The notes under the pieces are model-generated. The model ran no database searches. It was not told where the DNA came from and was given only the letters and a program-made list of their open reading frames with translations. A stretch of DNA of 64,000 nt from Microcella humidisoli (GTDB lineage: Bacteria > Actinomycetota > Actinomycetes > Actinomycetales > Microbacteriaceae): positions 2,294,001 to 2,358,000 of the forward strand of contig NZ_CP101497.1 in NCBI RefSeq assembly GCF_024362325.1. Reading direction: 5' to 3'. Position 1 is the stretch's first letter. Each line of letters opens with the position of its first letter. The position numbers and the translations under genes are program-made. This document shows, in pieces, positions 33,973-42,164 of this stretch.

Positions 33973-34974
33973 TTAGCCCTCGATGCCGAGGATGTCGACG
34001 ACGAACACCATCGTCGACCCATCGGGGATCGTGGCGGGGGCCTGACCGGCGGGGTAGCCGAACTCCGGCGGGATCACGACGATCACCTGCGAGCCGACCG
34101 TGCGGCCGACGAGCCCGTCGGCGAGTCCGGTGACGATGCCGTTCGGGTCGTTCTCGAAGCTCGTGATCGTGAACGTCGCCGGGGCGCCGCGCTCCCAGCT
34201 CGAGTCGAAGATCGTCTTCGTGCTCCAGAGCAGCCCCGTGTAGTGCAGCACGGCACGGTCGCCCTCCTCGATCGCCGCACCCTGGCCGAGCACGAGCGTG
34301 TGCGAGCGAAGCTCGGTCGGCGGCGCCTCATCGGGGATCGTCACGCCGGGCGTGCCGTTGGGTGCCGTCACGACGGCGGGGATGCCCGCCGCGCCGAGCT
34401 GGGGAAGACCGGTCGCCCGGCCGAGGTAGGCGGCCTGCACATCGAGCACCATGACGATCGCGTCGTCGTTGGCGAGCCCGAGACCGGGGTCGAGCGTGTC
34501 AGCGCCGAAGACGTCTTCGATCGTGCCCGTCACGGCGATGCGCGAGCCGACCTGGGCGCACTGCACGGCCTCGGCGAGCAGGTCGATCTCGCTGCCGGCG
34601 GTGCGGCGCAGCGGCGCCTCCTCGTCGGAGTAGGCGCTCGCGGTGATGAGCTCGCCGTCCTCGCCGTTGAACAGGCTGACCTGGAAGTCGACGATCTGGC
34701 CGGCGGCGATGCGGTCGCCCTCGCCCGCGTCGATCACGGCCTGCTGCGTGCCATCGGTCGTGAGCGGCGTCGGGAACTCGACCTCGGGGGCGCTGCCGAA
34801 CGCGCCGGAGGCCTCGACGTAGCCGGGCGCATCCCCTGTCGGCACGACGGGGGTGCATGCGCCCGAGGCGGCGGGGCCGGTGCACGCGACGAGCGAGCCG
34901 ATGAGGGCGCTGGTCAGGACGAGGGCGGAAGCGGTGCGCACAGAGCGTCGGGGGGTCGCAGTCACACCTGTCAC
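33973..34974 (-). CDS. FKBP-type peptidyl-prolyl isomerase lipoprotein with two FKBP-like domains
   Basis: A 333-residue exported FKBP. The signal peptide ends in lipobox VAC, so it is probably a lipoprotein. The C-terminal domain is a full FKBP fold (EEGDRAVLHYTGLLWSTKTI, GSQVIVVIPPEFGYPAGQAP, and DGSTMVFVVDILGIEG). The N-terminal half (GQIVDFQVSLFNGEDGELI, SRIAVTGTIEDVFG) looks like a degenerate second FKBP domain. Its ATG overlaps the stop of trmI by 4 bp, and pafB follows after 7 bp. In proteasome-bearing relatives this gene commonly lies between pafA and pafB. Confidence 0.87.
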   Translation of the reverse strand: MTGVTATPRRSVRTASALVLTSALIGSLVACTGPAASGACTPVVPTGDAPGYVEASGAFGSAPEVEFPTPLTTDGTQQAVIDAGEGDRIAAGQIVDFQVSLFNGEDGELITASAYSDEEAPLRRTAGSEIDLLAEAVQCAQVGSRIAVTGTIEDVFGADTLDPGLGLANDDAIVMVLDVQAAYLGRATGLPQLGAAGIPAVVTAPNGTPGVTIPDEAPPTELRSHTLVLGQGAAIEEGDRAVLHYTGLLWSTKTIFDSSWERGAPATFTITSFENDPNGIVTGLADGLVGRTVGSQVIVVIPPEFGYPAGQAPATIPDGSTMVFVVDILGIEG

Positions 34975-35957
34975 TCTATCGGGCGGCGCGCCGACTTCTC
35001 GGCGAGGGCCTGAGCCTCACGGGCGGCCTTGCGCAGGCGCTTGTCGCTCGCCTGCCGGTCGCCGACGGCCCCCGGAGTCCACAGCTCGAGGTCGACGTCG
35101 CCGTACTCGGTCTTCGAGCCGCGCTTGGCCTTCACGAAGCGCCCCGCGCCATCGGCGAGCCGTCGTGCGGTGAGCAGGAACCCCGTGTGCGCGACCATGC
35201 GGTGGTCGGGACGCACCGACAATCCGTCGACGTTCCAGCCGCGCACCATCGTCTCGGTCGACACGGGCTCGGTGAAGGTCTCGGTGAGGCGGATCGCCTC
35301 GGCCACCCGCGAGAGCTGCGTGGCGGTCGCGACATACACGAGCAGCACTCCCCCGGGCGTGAGCGCCGCGGCGACGGCGTCGAGGCACTCCCAGGGCGCG
35401 AGCATGTCGAGCACGGCGCGGTCGGCGGTGCCGTCGGGCACGGCCTGCGGCAGGGCATCCTGCAGATCGCCCATCGTGATCGTCCAGTTCTCGGGCCGCG
35501 CGCCGACGTAGGCGCTCACGTTGCCCTCGGCGATCTGCGCGAACTCCTCGCGCCGCTCGAACGAGAAGAGGTGGCCGCGCTCGCCGATGGCGCGCAGCAG
35601 CCACATGCTCAGCGCGCCCGAGCCGACGCCGGCCTCGACGACGCGCGCACCCGGGAAGATGTCGGCCTGCGCGAGGATCTGCGCGGCGTCTTTCGGGTAG
35701 ATGATGGCGGCGCCGCGCGGCATCGACATGACGAAGTCGGTCAGCAGCGGGCGCAGCGCGAGGTAGGCGACGCCCTGCGAGTTCTCGACGACGCTGCCGT
35801 CGGGCAGTCCGATGAGCACCTCGTGCTGCAGCACGCCGCGGTGGCTGTGGAAGGCGTTGCCCGCCTCGAGCGTGATCGTGTTGAGCCGCCCCTTGGGGTC
35901 GGTCAGCTGCACCTGGTCGCCCTCGACGAAGGGGCCGCTCTGTCGGCGGGTGGTCAT
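34971..35957 (-). CDS. trmI: tRNA (adenine-58-N1)-methyltransferase TrmI
   Basis: Methylates N1 of adenosine 58 in the T-loop of tRNAs. It has 328 residues: a small N-terminal beta domain (VEGDQVQLTDPKGRLNTITL) and a Rossmann methyltransferase domain with SAM loop VVEAGVGSGALSMWLLRA and DRAVLDMLAPWE. This matches actinobacterial TrmI proteins, with an extra C-terminal basic tail. It lies 3 bp after the HAD gene and overlaps the FKBP gene. In many Actinobacteria trmI is followed by the proteasome gene block; here it joins the FKBP/pafB genes directly. Confidence 0.93.
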   Translation of the reverse strand: MTTRRQSGPFVEGDQVQLTDPKGRLNTITLEAGNAFHSHRGVLQHEVLIGLPDGSVVENSQGVAYLALRPLLTDFVMSMPRGAAIIYPKDAAQILAQADIFPGARVVEAGVGSGALSMWLLRAIGERGHLFSFERREEFAQIAEGNVSAYVGARPENWTITMGDLQDALPQAVPDGTADRAVLDMLAPWECLDAVAAALTPGGVLLVYVATATQLSRVAEAIRLTETFTEPVSTETMVRGWNVDGLSVRPDHRMVAHTGFLLTARRLADGAGRFVKAKRGSKTEYGDVDLELWTPGAVGDRQASDKRLRKAAREAQALAEKSARRPIE

Positions 35958-35960
35958 GGC

Positions 35961-36641
35961 TCAGGCCCCTGTCGCTCGGTGGTGGTGACGCGCGAGCGCG
36001 CCGGCGAGGTCGGCGACCGTGCGCCCGGCGAGCGTCGGCCACAGCTCGTGGGTGGGGCCCTCGTGCAGCGTGAGGTGCAGGGGCACGCCGATCGCGGCGG
36101 CACCCGACGCGACGGCCGAGACGAGCCCGAACTCGCTGTCTTCGATCGCGACGCAGTCGTGAATGGCCACGCCGAGCCGTTCGGCGGCGAGCAGGTACGG
36201 CTGCGGGTGCGGCTTGGGGTGCTCGACATCATCGCCCGCGATCACGACATCGAAGACGTCGTCGCCGATCGCGCCCGCGATCTGCAGCGCCATGCGACGG
36301 ATCGACATTGTGACGAGGGCGATCGGGATGCCCGCCGCGCGCAGCTCGGTGATGAGCTCCAGTGCGCCCGGTCGCCACGGCACGTCCGTCTCGACCTGCA
36401 GCATGACCCGGTCGGTGAGGGTGCTGATGATCTCGTCGACCTCGAGGGCGACGCCCGCCTGCTGCAGGATGCGGGCCGACTGCACGAGGCCGGAACCGAC
36501 GAGCTGCATGCCCTGGGCCTCGCTCCAGGTGCCGCCGTGCTCGCCGACCAGCTCGGTCTCGGCGCGCATCCAATAGGGCTCGGTGTCGACGATGGTGCCG
36601 TCCATGTCCCAGAGAACGGCGGCAGGAGTCGGAGCGGTCAC
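35961..36641 (-). CDS. HAD superfamily hydrolase (beta-phosphoglucomutase-like)
   Basis: A 226-residue HAD subfamily IA phosphatase. The nucleophile motif is LWDMDGTIVDTEPYW, motif II lies in ALVTMSIRRMA, the lysine motif III in VEHPKPHPQPY, and motif IV in CVAIEDSEFGLVSA. It carries a helical cap domain. The substrate is a phosphate ester of unknown kind; phosphoglycolate or sugar phosphates are usual. GTG 36641 is chosen because a TAGACT -10 lies 8 bp upstream. It is the first gene of the HAD-trmI-FKBP-pafBC-tatAC-helY operon. Confidence 0.88.
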   Translation of the reverse strand: MTAPTPAAVLWDMDGTIVDTEPYWMRAETELVGEHGGTWSEAQGMQLVGSGLVQSARILQQAGVALEVDEIISTLTDRVMLQVETDVPWRPGALELITELRAAGIPIALVTMSIRRMALQIAGAIGDDVFDVVIAGDDVEHPKPHPQPYLLAAERLGVAIHDCVAIEDSEFGLVSAVASGAAAIGVPLHLTLHEGPTHELWPTLAGRTVADLAGALARHHHRATGA

Positions 36642-36649
36642 GACGCACG

Positions 36650-36655
36650 AGTCTA
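36650..36655 (-). promoter_or_regulatory. -10 hexamer TAGACT for the HAD-trmI-pafBC-tatAC-helY operon
   Basis: TAGACT on the minus strand ends 8 bp before the GTG at 36641 and would drive the whole leftward operon of about 8 kb. Confidence 0.45.
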
Positions 36656-36664
36656 GTTGCGTTC

Positions 36665-36670
36665 TATCCT
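36665..36670 (+). promoter_or_regulatory. -10 hexamer TATCCT for the PAC2 gene
   Basis: TATCCT fits TANNNT and lies 46 bp before the GTG at 36717, giving a leader of about 40 nt with an AGGAGGG ribosome site. It overlaps the divergent HAD promoter region. Confidence 0.4.
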
Positions 36671-36716
36671 GGGGCGACCCCTCGGCACCGGCCGCGGGCG
36701 TCAGGAGGGTGCATCG

Positions 36717-37637
36717 GTGACGCAGAGCGATCTGTTCCGCAGCGGGCGGCTGCTCGTGGTCGCCTTCGAGGGCTGGAACGACGCCGGCGAGGCCGCGAGC
36801 GGCGCCGTGCGCGCGCTCAAAGAGGTGCTCGACGTCGTGCCCATCGCTGACATCGACCCCGAGGACTACTACGACTTCCAGCTCAACCGACCCCACGTCG
36901 AGTTCGACGACGACGGCAAGCGGCGCCTGCGCTGGCCGGGCGTCACGCTCTACGGTCCCGCGGGCGATGACGGGATGCCCCGCACGCGCTCGGCGGGCGA
37001 CGACCCCATCGGCGTGAGCGGGACGAACCACGAGAACATCTACCTCCTGCTGGGCACCGAGCCCTCGCGCGGCTGGAAGACCTTCGCGACCGAGACCATC
37101 GACCAGGCGCTCACGGCCGACATCACGGGCGTGATCCTGCTCGGGGCCCTGCTCGCCGACGTGCCGCACACGCGCCCCATCGCGATCCACAGCTCGAGCG
37201 AGAACCCCGACGTGCGCGACGAGCTCGGCGTCGAGCGCAGCAGCTACGAGGGGCCCGTCGGCATTCTCAGCGTGATCGCGACGATGGCGGAGGAGGCCGG
37301 GATTCCGACGGTGTCGCTGTGGGCATCCGTGCCGCACTACGTGCACAACGCGCCCTCGCCCAAGGCGACGCTCGCCCTGCTCGACAAGCTGGAGGAGCTC
37401 GTCGACGTCGTCATTCCGCGCGGCGACCTGCTCGATGAGGCGCGCGAGTGGGAGGAGGGCATCGACGCCCTCGCGAACGACGACGACGAGATGCGCTCGT
37501 ACATCGATCAGCTCGAGCGCGCGCGTGACGCCGTCGAGGCGCCCGAGGCGAGCGGCGAGGCCATCGCGCAGGAGTTCGAGCGCTACCTCCGCAAGCGCGA
37601 CGACGAGCCGCCGGCCGACGGGCCCGGCGCCGGCTGA
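36717..37637 (+). CDS. PAC2 family protein
   Basis: A 306-residue member of the PAC2 family, homologous to eukaryotic proteasome assembly chaperone 2 and found in Actinobacteria next to proteasome or tRNA methyltransferase genes. Visible marks are LLVVAFEGWNDAGEAASGAV, FQLNRPHVEFDDDGKRRL, and the glycine/Thr-rich central segment ITGVILLGALLADVPHTRP. The C-terminus is acidic and helical. GTG 36717 is fixed by an AGGAGGG ribosome site 7 bp upstream. Its precise role is unknown. It is divergent from HAD-trmI. Confidence 0.88.
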   Translation: MTQSDLFRSGRLLVVAFEGWNDAGEAASGAVRALKEVLDVVPIADIDPEDYYDFQLNRPHVEFDDDGKRRLRWPGVTLYGPAGDDGMPRTRSAGDDPIGVSGTNHENIYLLLGTEPSRGWKTFATETIDQALTADITGVILLGALLADVPHTRPIAIHSSSENPDVRDELGVERSSYEGPVGILSVIATMAEEAGIPTVSLWASVPHYVHNAPSPKATLALLDKLEELVDVVIPRGDLLDEAREWEEGIDALANDDDEMRSYIDQLERARDAVEAPEASGEAIAQEFERYLRKRDDEPPADGPGAG

Positions 37638-37758
37638 GGAGACTGTTCGACTGTCCGCGGGGCCCGGTGTTCTGACGAGATTCTCGTCGTGTCGCCCGCT
37701 CCGCCCGGCGCGTCGCCCTGAACTTCCGGTCTGAGCGACACGTCGCCGAGCCGCGCCG

Positions 37759-37861
37759 ATCTCCACAACTCAGGTGTCGCGTGACTCCACGGTCCGCGAC
37801 ACGCCGGTGGAGCATCCTGAAGCCGCATCGGCGCGCGCCATCTCCTGAATTGTGGAGATGT
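37759..37861. repeat. Large intergenic inverted repeat element
   Basis: ATCTCCACAACTCAGG at 37759-37774 matches the reverse complement of 37844-37859 at 15 of 16 positions, with 69 bp between. The right arm is also a self-palindrome (CATCTCC and GGAGATG around an 8-nt loop). TGTCGCG/CGCGACA and CTCCAC/GTGGAG arms lie inside. It fills much of the 264-bp gene-free stretch 37638-37901 between PAC2 and the convergent uppP; the rest shows nothing else. Confidence 0.6.
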
Positions 37862-37901
37862 GCGGATGCTCGCGCGGGGTCGCGCGCGGGCGCGAGCCGC
37901 G

Positions 37902-38768
37902 CTAGAGCGGGTCGAGCACGCCCGTCGAGAGCAGCACGATGAGGGTGCCGCCGAGCAGCAGCCGGTAGATCACGAAGGGCAGGAACGAGCGCTTCGAGAT
38001 GTAAGCCATGAGCCCGGCGATGACCGCGAGGCCGACGCCGAAGGCGACGACCGTGGCGGCCGCGATCTCGAGGCCCGAGAACGGACTCGACCCGGGCTCG
38101 CGGATGGCCGTGACGAGCTCGTAGAGCCCGCTGCCGAAGACCGCGGGCACCGCGAGCAGGAAGGCGTAGCGCGCGGCGGCCGGCCGGGTGTAGCCGAGCG
38201 CGAGGCCCATCGTCGTCGTGGCTCCCGAGCGCGAGACCCCGGGGATGAGCGCGAGCATCTGCGCCGCGCCGTACGCGAGGCCGTGCGGGTAGGTGAGGTC
38301 GGTGAGCTCGCGCGTGCGCTTGCCGAGCCAGTCGGCGAGGCCGAGCAGGATGCCGAAGACGATGAGCACGATCGCGACGATCCAGAGCGAGCGGAAGCTC
38401 GAGCGGATGTACTCCTGCGCGAAATAGCCCACGAGCACGATCGGCACGGTGCCGATGATGATGAGCCAGCCCATGCGCACATCGGGGTCGTCGCGCGGGA
38501 TGCCCCGCTCCCCTCCCTCGGAGTGGGACCCGCCGCGCGGCCCGAACGAGCGGAACCACTTGCCGATGATGCGCGTGATGTCTTTCCAGAAGTAGAGCAG
38601 CACGGCGAGCTCGGTGCCGATCTGCGTGATCGCCGTGAAGGTCGCGCCCGGGTCGGTCGCGCTCGGCAGGAACTCGCCGACGATGCGCAGGTGCGCGCTC
38701 GACGAGATCGGCAGGAACTCGGTGAGACCCTGGATGAGGCCGAGGAAAAGCGCTTCGAGGAGGGACAC
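37902..38768 (-). CDS. uppP: Undecaprenyl-diphosphatase UppP (BacA)
   Basis: A polytopic membrane enzyme that dephosphorylates undecaprenyl diphosphate so the lipid carrier can be reused in cell-wall synthesis. It also gives bacitracin tolerance. It has 288 residues and about eight helices. Signature motifs are [15 protein letters not shown] with the catalytic Glu/Ser/His region and [19 protein letters not shown] with the Arg/Ser region. A hydrophilic insert ([20 protein letters not shown]) is typical of actinobacterial forms. The GTG start lies 11 bp after the stop of the M20 peptidase gene on the same strand, and the two probably form an operon. Confidence 0.94.
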   Translation of the reverse strand: MSLLEALFLGLIQGLTEFLPISSSAHLRIVGEFLPSATDPGATFTAITQIGTELAVLLYFWKDITRIIGKWFRSFGPRGGSHSEGGERGIPRDDPDVRMGWLIIIGTVPIVLVGYFAQEYIRSSFRSLWIVAIVLIVFGILLGLADWLGKRTRELTDLTYPHGLAYGAAQMLALIPGVSRSGATTTMGLALGYTRPAAARYAFLLAVPAVFGSGLYELVTAIREPGSSPFSGLEIAAATVVAFGVGLAVIAGLMAYISKRSFLPFVIYRLLLGGTLIVLLSTGVLDPL

Positions 38769-38779
38769 GCGGGGCCGTT

Positions 38780-40114
38780 CTAGTAGCGGGTGAGCAGGTC
38801 GGTGAGGGCGGCGTGGCCGAACTCGAGCGCGTCGAGCGGCACGCGCTCGTCGACGCCGTGGAACATCGCGGGGAAGTCGAGCTCGGGCGTCAGCTTGAGG
38901 GGGGCGAAGCCGTAGCCCGTGATGCCCAGCAGGCTCAGCGCCTTGTTGTCGGTGCCCCCGCTCAGCAGGTACGGCAGCACCTCGGCGCCGGGATCGTGCC
39001 GCTGGAGCGTTGCGACCATCTCGTCGACGAGCGGGCCGCTGAACGGGTTCTCGAGCCCGAGATCGCGGTGCATCACGATGACCTCGATGTCATCGCCGAC
39101 GAGGTGCTGCACCTCGGCGAGCACGGCATCCTCCTGGCCCGGCAGCGTGCGGATGTCGATGAGGGCTTCGGCCCGGTCGGGAATCACGTTGTGCTTGTAG
39201 CCCGCTTGCAGCACGGTCGGGTTCGTCGTCGTGCGTACGGTCGCCGTGAGGAAGCCCGCGGCGGTGCCCGAGCGCAGCAGCAGCTCGTCTGGTCCGACCT
39301 GCTCGGGGTCCGCATCCAGCAGGCGCGCGAGCTCGGCGAGCAGCTGCCGCGTCGTGTCGGTGAGGTGCAGCGGCCACTGCTGCCGGCCGAGCGTGACCAC
39401 GGCCTCGGCGAGCTTCGTGACGGCGTTGTTCGTGATGACGCGCGAGCCGTGTGCCGCCGTGCCGCGCGCGACGAGCTTGATCCAGACGAGCGCCTTCTCG
39501 CCCGTCTGCAGCAGGTAGGCGCGCCGCCCGGCGAGCTCGACCGAGTACCCTCCGACCTCGCTGATCGCCTCGGTCGCGCCGGCGAAGAGCTGCGGATGCT
39601 CGGTCACGACGTGGTGCGACCCGAACACTCCCCCGTTCTCCTCGTCGGAGAAGAACGCCACGACGAGGTCGCGATTCGGCCCGCCGGTCTCGATCGTCAG
39701 CCGCAGCGCGGTCAGCATCATGGCGTCCATGTTCTTCATGTCGACGGCGCCGCGCCCCCACAGCATCCCGTCGCGGATCTCGCCCGCGAAGGGATCGACG
39801 CTCCAGTTCGCCGGGTCGGCGGGCACGACGTCGAGATGGCCGTGCACGACGAGCGCGGGGCGCTCGCCGCGGCTGCGATCGACGGGATGCTCGTACCGGC
39901 CGTCGACCCGGGCGATCACGCTCGTGCGCCCGGGGGCGGCGTCGACGAGCAGGGGCTCGAGTCCCATGTCGCGCAACTCGGCCTCGACGTAGTGGGCGGC
40001 CTCGGCCTCGCCGTTGCTGCGGCCCTCGCCGTAGTTGGTGGTGTCGAAGCGGATGAGGTCGCGGGCGATGCGGGCGGTGCTGCCGAGTCGGTCGAGCGCA
40101 GCATCCTGGGGCAT
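38780..40114 (-). CDS. M20/M25/M40 family metallo-hydrolase
   Basis: A 444-residue zinc peptidase/deacylase of the M20 family (DapE/ArgE-like). Motifs are [20 protein letters not shown] with metal His and Asp, [14 protein letters not shown] with the bridging Asp, [12 protein letters not shown] with the catalytic Glu pair, and a C-terminal [13 protein letters not shown] with the last metal His. It could be a dipeptidase or carboxypeptidase; the substrate is open. ATG 40114 has TAGCGT 7 bp upstream. uppP follows it. A second, different M20 protein lies at 3064-4500, so the genome has at least two. Confidence 0.9.
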   Translation of the reverse strand: MPQDAALDRLGSTARIARDLIRFDTTNYGEGRSNGEAEAAHYVEAELRDMGLEPLLVDAAPGRTSVIARVDGRYEHPVDRSRGERPALVVHGHLDVVPADPANWSVDPFAGEIRDGMLWGRGAVDMKNMDAMMLTALRLTIETGGPNRDLVVAFFSDEENGGVFGSHHVVTEHPQLFAGATEAISEVGGYSVELAGRRAYLLQTGEKALVWIKLVARGTAAHGSRVITNNAVTKLAEAVVTLGRQQWPLHLTDTTRQLLAELARLLDADPEQVGPDELLLRSGTAAGFLTATVRTTTNPTVLQAGYKHNVIPDRAEALIDIRTLPGQEDAVLAEVQHLVGDDIEVIVMHRDLGLENPFSGPLVDEMVATLQRHDPGAEVLPYLLSGGTDNKALSLLGITGYGFAPLKLTPELDFPAMFHGVDERVPLDALEFGHAALTDLLTRY

Positions 40115-40121
40115 GTCCTCA

Positions 40122-40127
40122 ACGCTA
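40122..40127 (-). promoter_or_regulatory. -10 hexamer TAGCGT for the M20-uppP operon
   Basis: TAGCGT on the minus strand ends 7 bp before the ATG at 40114, leaderless geometry. Confidence 0.45.
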
Positions 40128-40229
40128 CCGGGCCTACCGCGCCCGTGAGGCGGTGCGCGAAAGGGCACGCGGCATCCGTGCTAATGTCGTCTCCGGTCGC
40201 GACGCCTCCGGGCGGAGCAACCACAACCA

Positions 40230-40313
40230 GCGCGGGTGGCGGAAATGGCAGACGCGCTAGCTTGAGGTGCTAGTGCCCGAAAGGGCGTGGGGGTTCAAGT
40301 CCCCCCTCGCGCA
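40230..40313 (+). tRNA. tRNA-Leu (anticodon GAG)
   Basis: An 84-nt tRNA with a long variable arm. The acceptor stem pairs GCGCGGG at the 5' end with CTCGCGC (one G-U). The anticodon stem is CTAGC/GCTAG around loop TTGAGGT, giving anticodon GAG (Leu, CUC/CUU). The variable arm is TGCCCGAAAGGGCG and the T-loop TTCAAGT lies in a GGGGG/CCCCC stem. The discriminator is A and CCA is not encoded. No integrase or attachment duplication is visible nearby. Confidence 0.95.
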
Positions 40314-40380
40314 CGGATCACATGCTTGTGGGCAGGTGTGTGGCGAAGAACTGGTTGAGACAGTGCGGCACGTGTGCCGT

Positions 40381-40413
40381 GAACGGCCCCGAGGCGAGAG
40401 CCCGGGGTCGTTC
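40381..40413 (+). terminator. Likely terminator after tRNA-Leu
   Basis: GAACGGCCCCG (40381-40391) pairs with CGGGGTCGTTC (40403-40413), 11 bp with one G-U, with an 11-nt loop, followed by a weak T-rich stretch. It lies about 70 bp after the tRNA and before the CNNM gene. The rest of 40314-40508 shows no gene. Confidence 0.6.
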
Positions 40414-40508
40414 GTCGTTTCGGCAGTCGTGCGGCCGACGCACAGCTTGCACTTAGCGATTGCCGACACTGTTGAGATCATGGACGACTGTCACCATACG
40501 AGCCGTTG

Positions 40509-41789
40509 ATGGGCGATATCGCGCTCACCATCGGGCTCATCGCCCTGTTCATCGCGATCGGCGGCGTGTTCGCCGCAGCCGAGATCGCTCTCGTCTCGCT
40601 CCGCGAATCGCAACTGGTCACGCTCGAGAAGCGCAGCGCCCGCGGGGCGCGCGTCGCCGCCCTCGCGCGCGACCCCAACACCTTCTTGGCTGCGGTCCAG
40701 ATTGGCGTGACCCTCTCCGGCTTCCTCTCCGCGGCGTACGGCGCCACGGCGCTCGCGCCCTACCTGACGCCGACGCTGGTGGCGGGCGGCATCGCTGAGC
40801 CGGTGGCCGCCGCGATCTCGATCATCACGATGACGCTCATCGTGGCCTATGCCTCGCTGGTCTTCGGCGAGCTGGCGCCGAAGCGGCTCGCCCTGCAGCG
40901 CGCTGAGTCGTTCGCCCTCATCGTCGCGCCCGTGCTGGCCGGATTCGCGGTCGCGGTCAAGCCGCTGGTGTGGCTGCTCGCCGCGTCGAGCAACCTCGTC
41001 GTGCGCCTCTTCGGCGGCGACCCGCATCAGCGGGCCGAGCAGATGAGCGACGACGAGCTGCGTGAGCTCGTCGACGCCCACGACGGGCTCGGGGACGAAG
41101 AGCGCGAGATCGTCGGCGACGTGCTGCACGCCGCCGACCGCACGCTCGCCGAGGTCATGCGCCATCGCGCCGACATGGTCGCGGTGCGCGGCGATCTCAC
41201 GCTCGACGAGGCCCGGCAGTGGGCGCGCGAGCAGCCGTATTCGCGCTACCCCGTGCTGCACGGCGGGTTCGACGGGATCACGACCTTCGTGCACGTGCGC
41301 GACCTCGCGTGGGCGCCGGAGGGCGCCGACCTCGCGAGCATCGAGCGCCCGCTCGCAGCGCTTCCGTCGACCGCGCGCATCCTGCCGACGCTCACGCGCA
41401 TGCGCCGCGACGGCGACCACATCGCACTCGTCGTTGACGAGTACGGCGGCGTCGATGGCATCGTGACGCTCGAAGACATCGTCGAAGAGCTCATCGGCGA
41501 GGTCTACGACGAATACGACGAGACCGACGCGCTCACCGACGGAGCCATCGACGCGACCGTGCTCGTGGCCGGGTCGCTCACGATCGAGGAGTTCGCTGAC
41601 CGTACGGGCGTCGTCGTCGACGACGGACCGTACGAGACCATCGCGGGATACGTGGTCGACCGGCTGGGGCGCATTCCGAATGACGGCGATGCGGTCGAGA
41701 CCGCGGAGGCGCGGCTGGTCGTGCGCGGGGTCGAGCGACGACGCATCGTGCAGGTCGAGGTCGAGCGGCTCGAACCGGCGATCGACTGA
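40509..41789 (+). CDS. CNNM/CorC-HlyC family transporter (hemolysin-like)
   Basis: A 426-residue membrane protein: an N-terminal DUF21 transmembrane domain with four helices (IALTIGLIALFIAIGGVFAA through FAVAVKPLVWLLA), then a CBS pair (AEVMRHRADMVAV and ALVVDEYGGVDGIVTLEDIV) and a C-terminal CorC_HlyC FAD-like domain (YETIAGYVVDRLGRIPNDGD). These proteins are thought to export Mg2+ or Co2+ and are often called hemolysins. ATG 40509 is used; a TTG 3 bp upstream is less likely. It is convergent with the DUF2834 gene, with stops 6 bp apart. Confidence 0.92.
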   Translation: MGDIALTIGLIALFIAIGGVFAAAEIALVSLRESQLVTLEKRSARGARVAALARDPNTFLAAVQIGVTLSGFLSAAYGATALAPYLTPTLVAGGIAEPVAAAISIITMTLIVAYASLVFGELAPKRLALQRAESFALIVAPVLAGFAVAVKPLVWLLAASSNLVVRLFGGDPHQRAEQMSDDELRELVDAHDGLGDEEREIVGDVLHAADRTLAEVMRHRADMVAVRGDLTLDEARQWAREQPYSRYPVLHGGFDGITTFVHVRDLAWAPEGADLASIERPLAALPSTARILPTLTRMRRDGDHIALVVDEYGGVDGIVTLEDIVEELIGEVYDEYDETDALTDGAIDATVLVAGSLTIEEFADRTGVVVDDGPYETIAGYVVDRLGRIPNDGDAVETAEARLVVRGVERRRIVQVEVERLEPAID

Positions 41790-41795
41790 TCGCGC

Positions 41796-42155
41796 CTACA
41801 TCGCGGCGGTCGGCTCGGCCTTCTCGGTCGCGAGCTGCTGCAGCCGCCGCTCGCGGTTGGCGAGGAAGAGCGGGAACGTGAACGCGATCGCCGTGAGCCC
41901 CGAGAACACGATGTACGCCCACAGGTGCTTCATGCCGAGGCGGCGGCCCTCGATGACGATGAGGGCGCACGCGGCGACTGCCATGATGAGCAGGTCCATC
42001 GTGAGCGAGCCGACGGCCGGGCCGCTGCCGAACCAGTCGCCGAAAAAGTCGCGACGCTCGATGATGGCGATGACGTTGTAGGTCCAGGTGCCGATGAGGC
42101 CAGCGATGGCGAGGACGAGGAACACGATGGCGGTGCGATTCCAGTGACGGGTCAT
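41796..42155 (-). CDS. DUF2834 family membrane protein
   Basis: A 119-residue protein with three or four transmembrane helices. It begins TRHWNRTAIVFLVLAIAGLI and has a central acidic loop (ERRDFFGDWFGSG), the helix TMDLLIMAVAACALIVIEGR, and a C-terminal helix AIAFTFPLFLANRERRL. The FxxxxxSxxxxDLxxxxxxxxxFxxxEGRRLGM pattern is the DUF2834 signature. Function unknown. Its ATG is only 9 bp from the GTG of the divergent FolC-like gene, and CACAAT lies 6 bp upstream of the ATG. Confidence 0.82.
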   Translation of the reverse strand: MTRHWNRTAIVFLVLAIAGLIGTWTYNVIAIIERRDFFGDWFGSGPAVGSLTMDLLIMAVAACALIVIEGRRLGMKHLWAYIVFSGLTAIAFTFPLFLANRERRLQQLATEKAEPTAAM

Positions 42156-42164
42156 GACGCCATT

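Noticed and set aside
38946..38954. TTGTCGGTG, resembling the PafBC/RecA-NDp damage motif.
   Set aside because: It lies inside the M20 gene on the opposite strand with no TANNNT at the right distance and no downstream gene start.
40230..40313. tRNA-Leu as an attachment site for an integrated element.
   Set aside because: No integrase, no repeated tRNA 3' end and no phage or plasmid genes nearby; the flanks are ordinary chromosomal genes.
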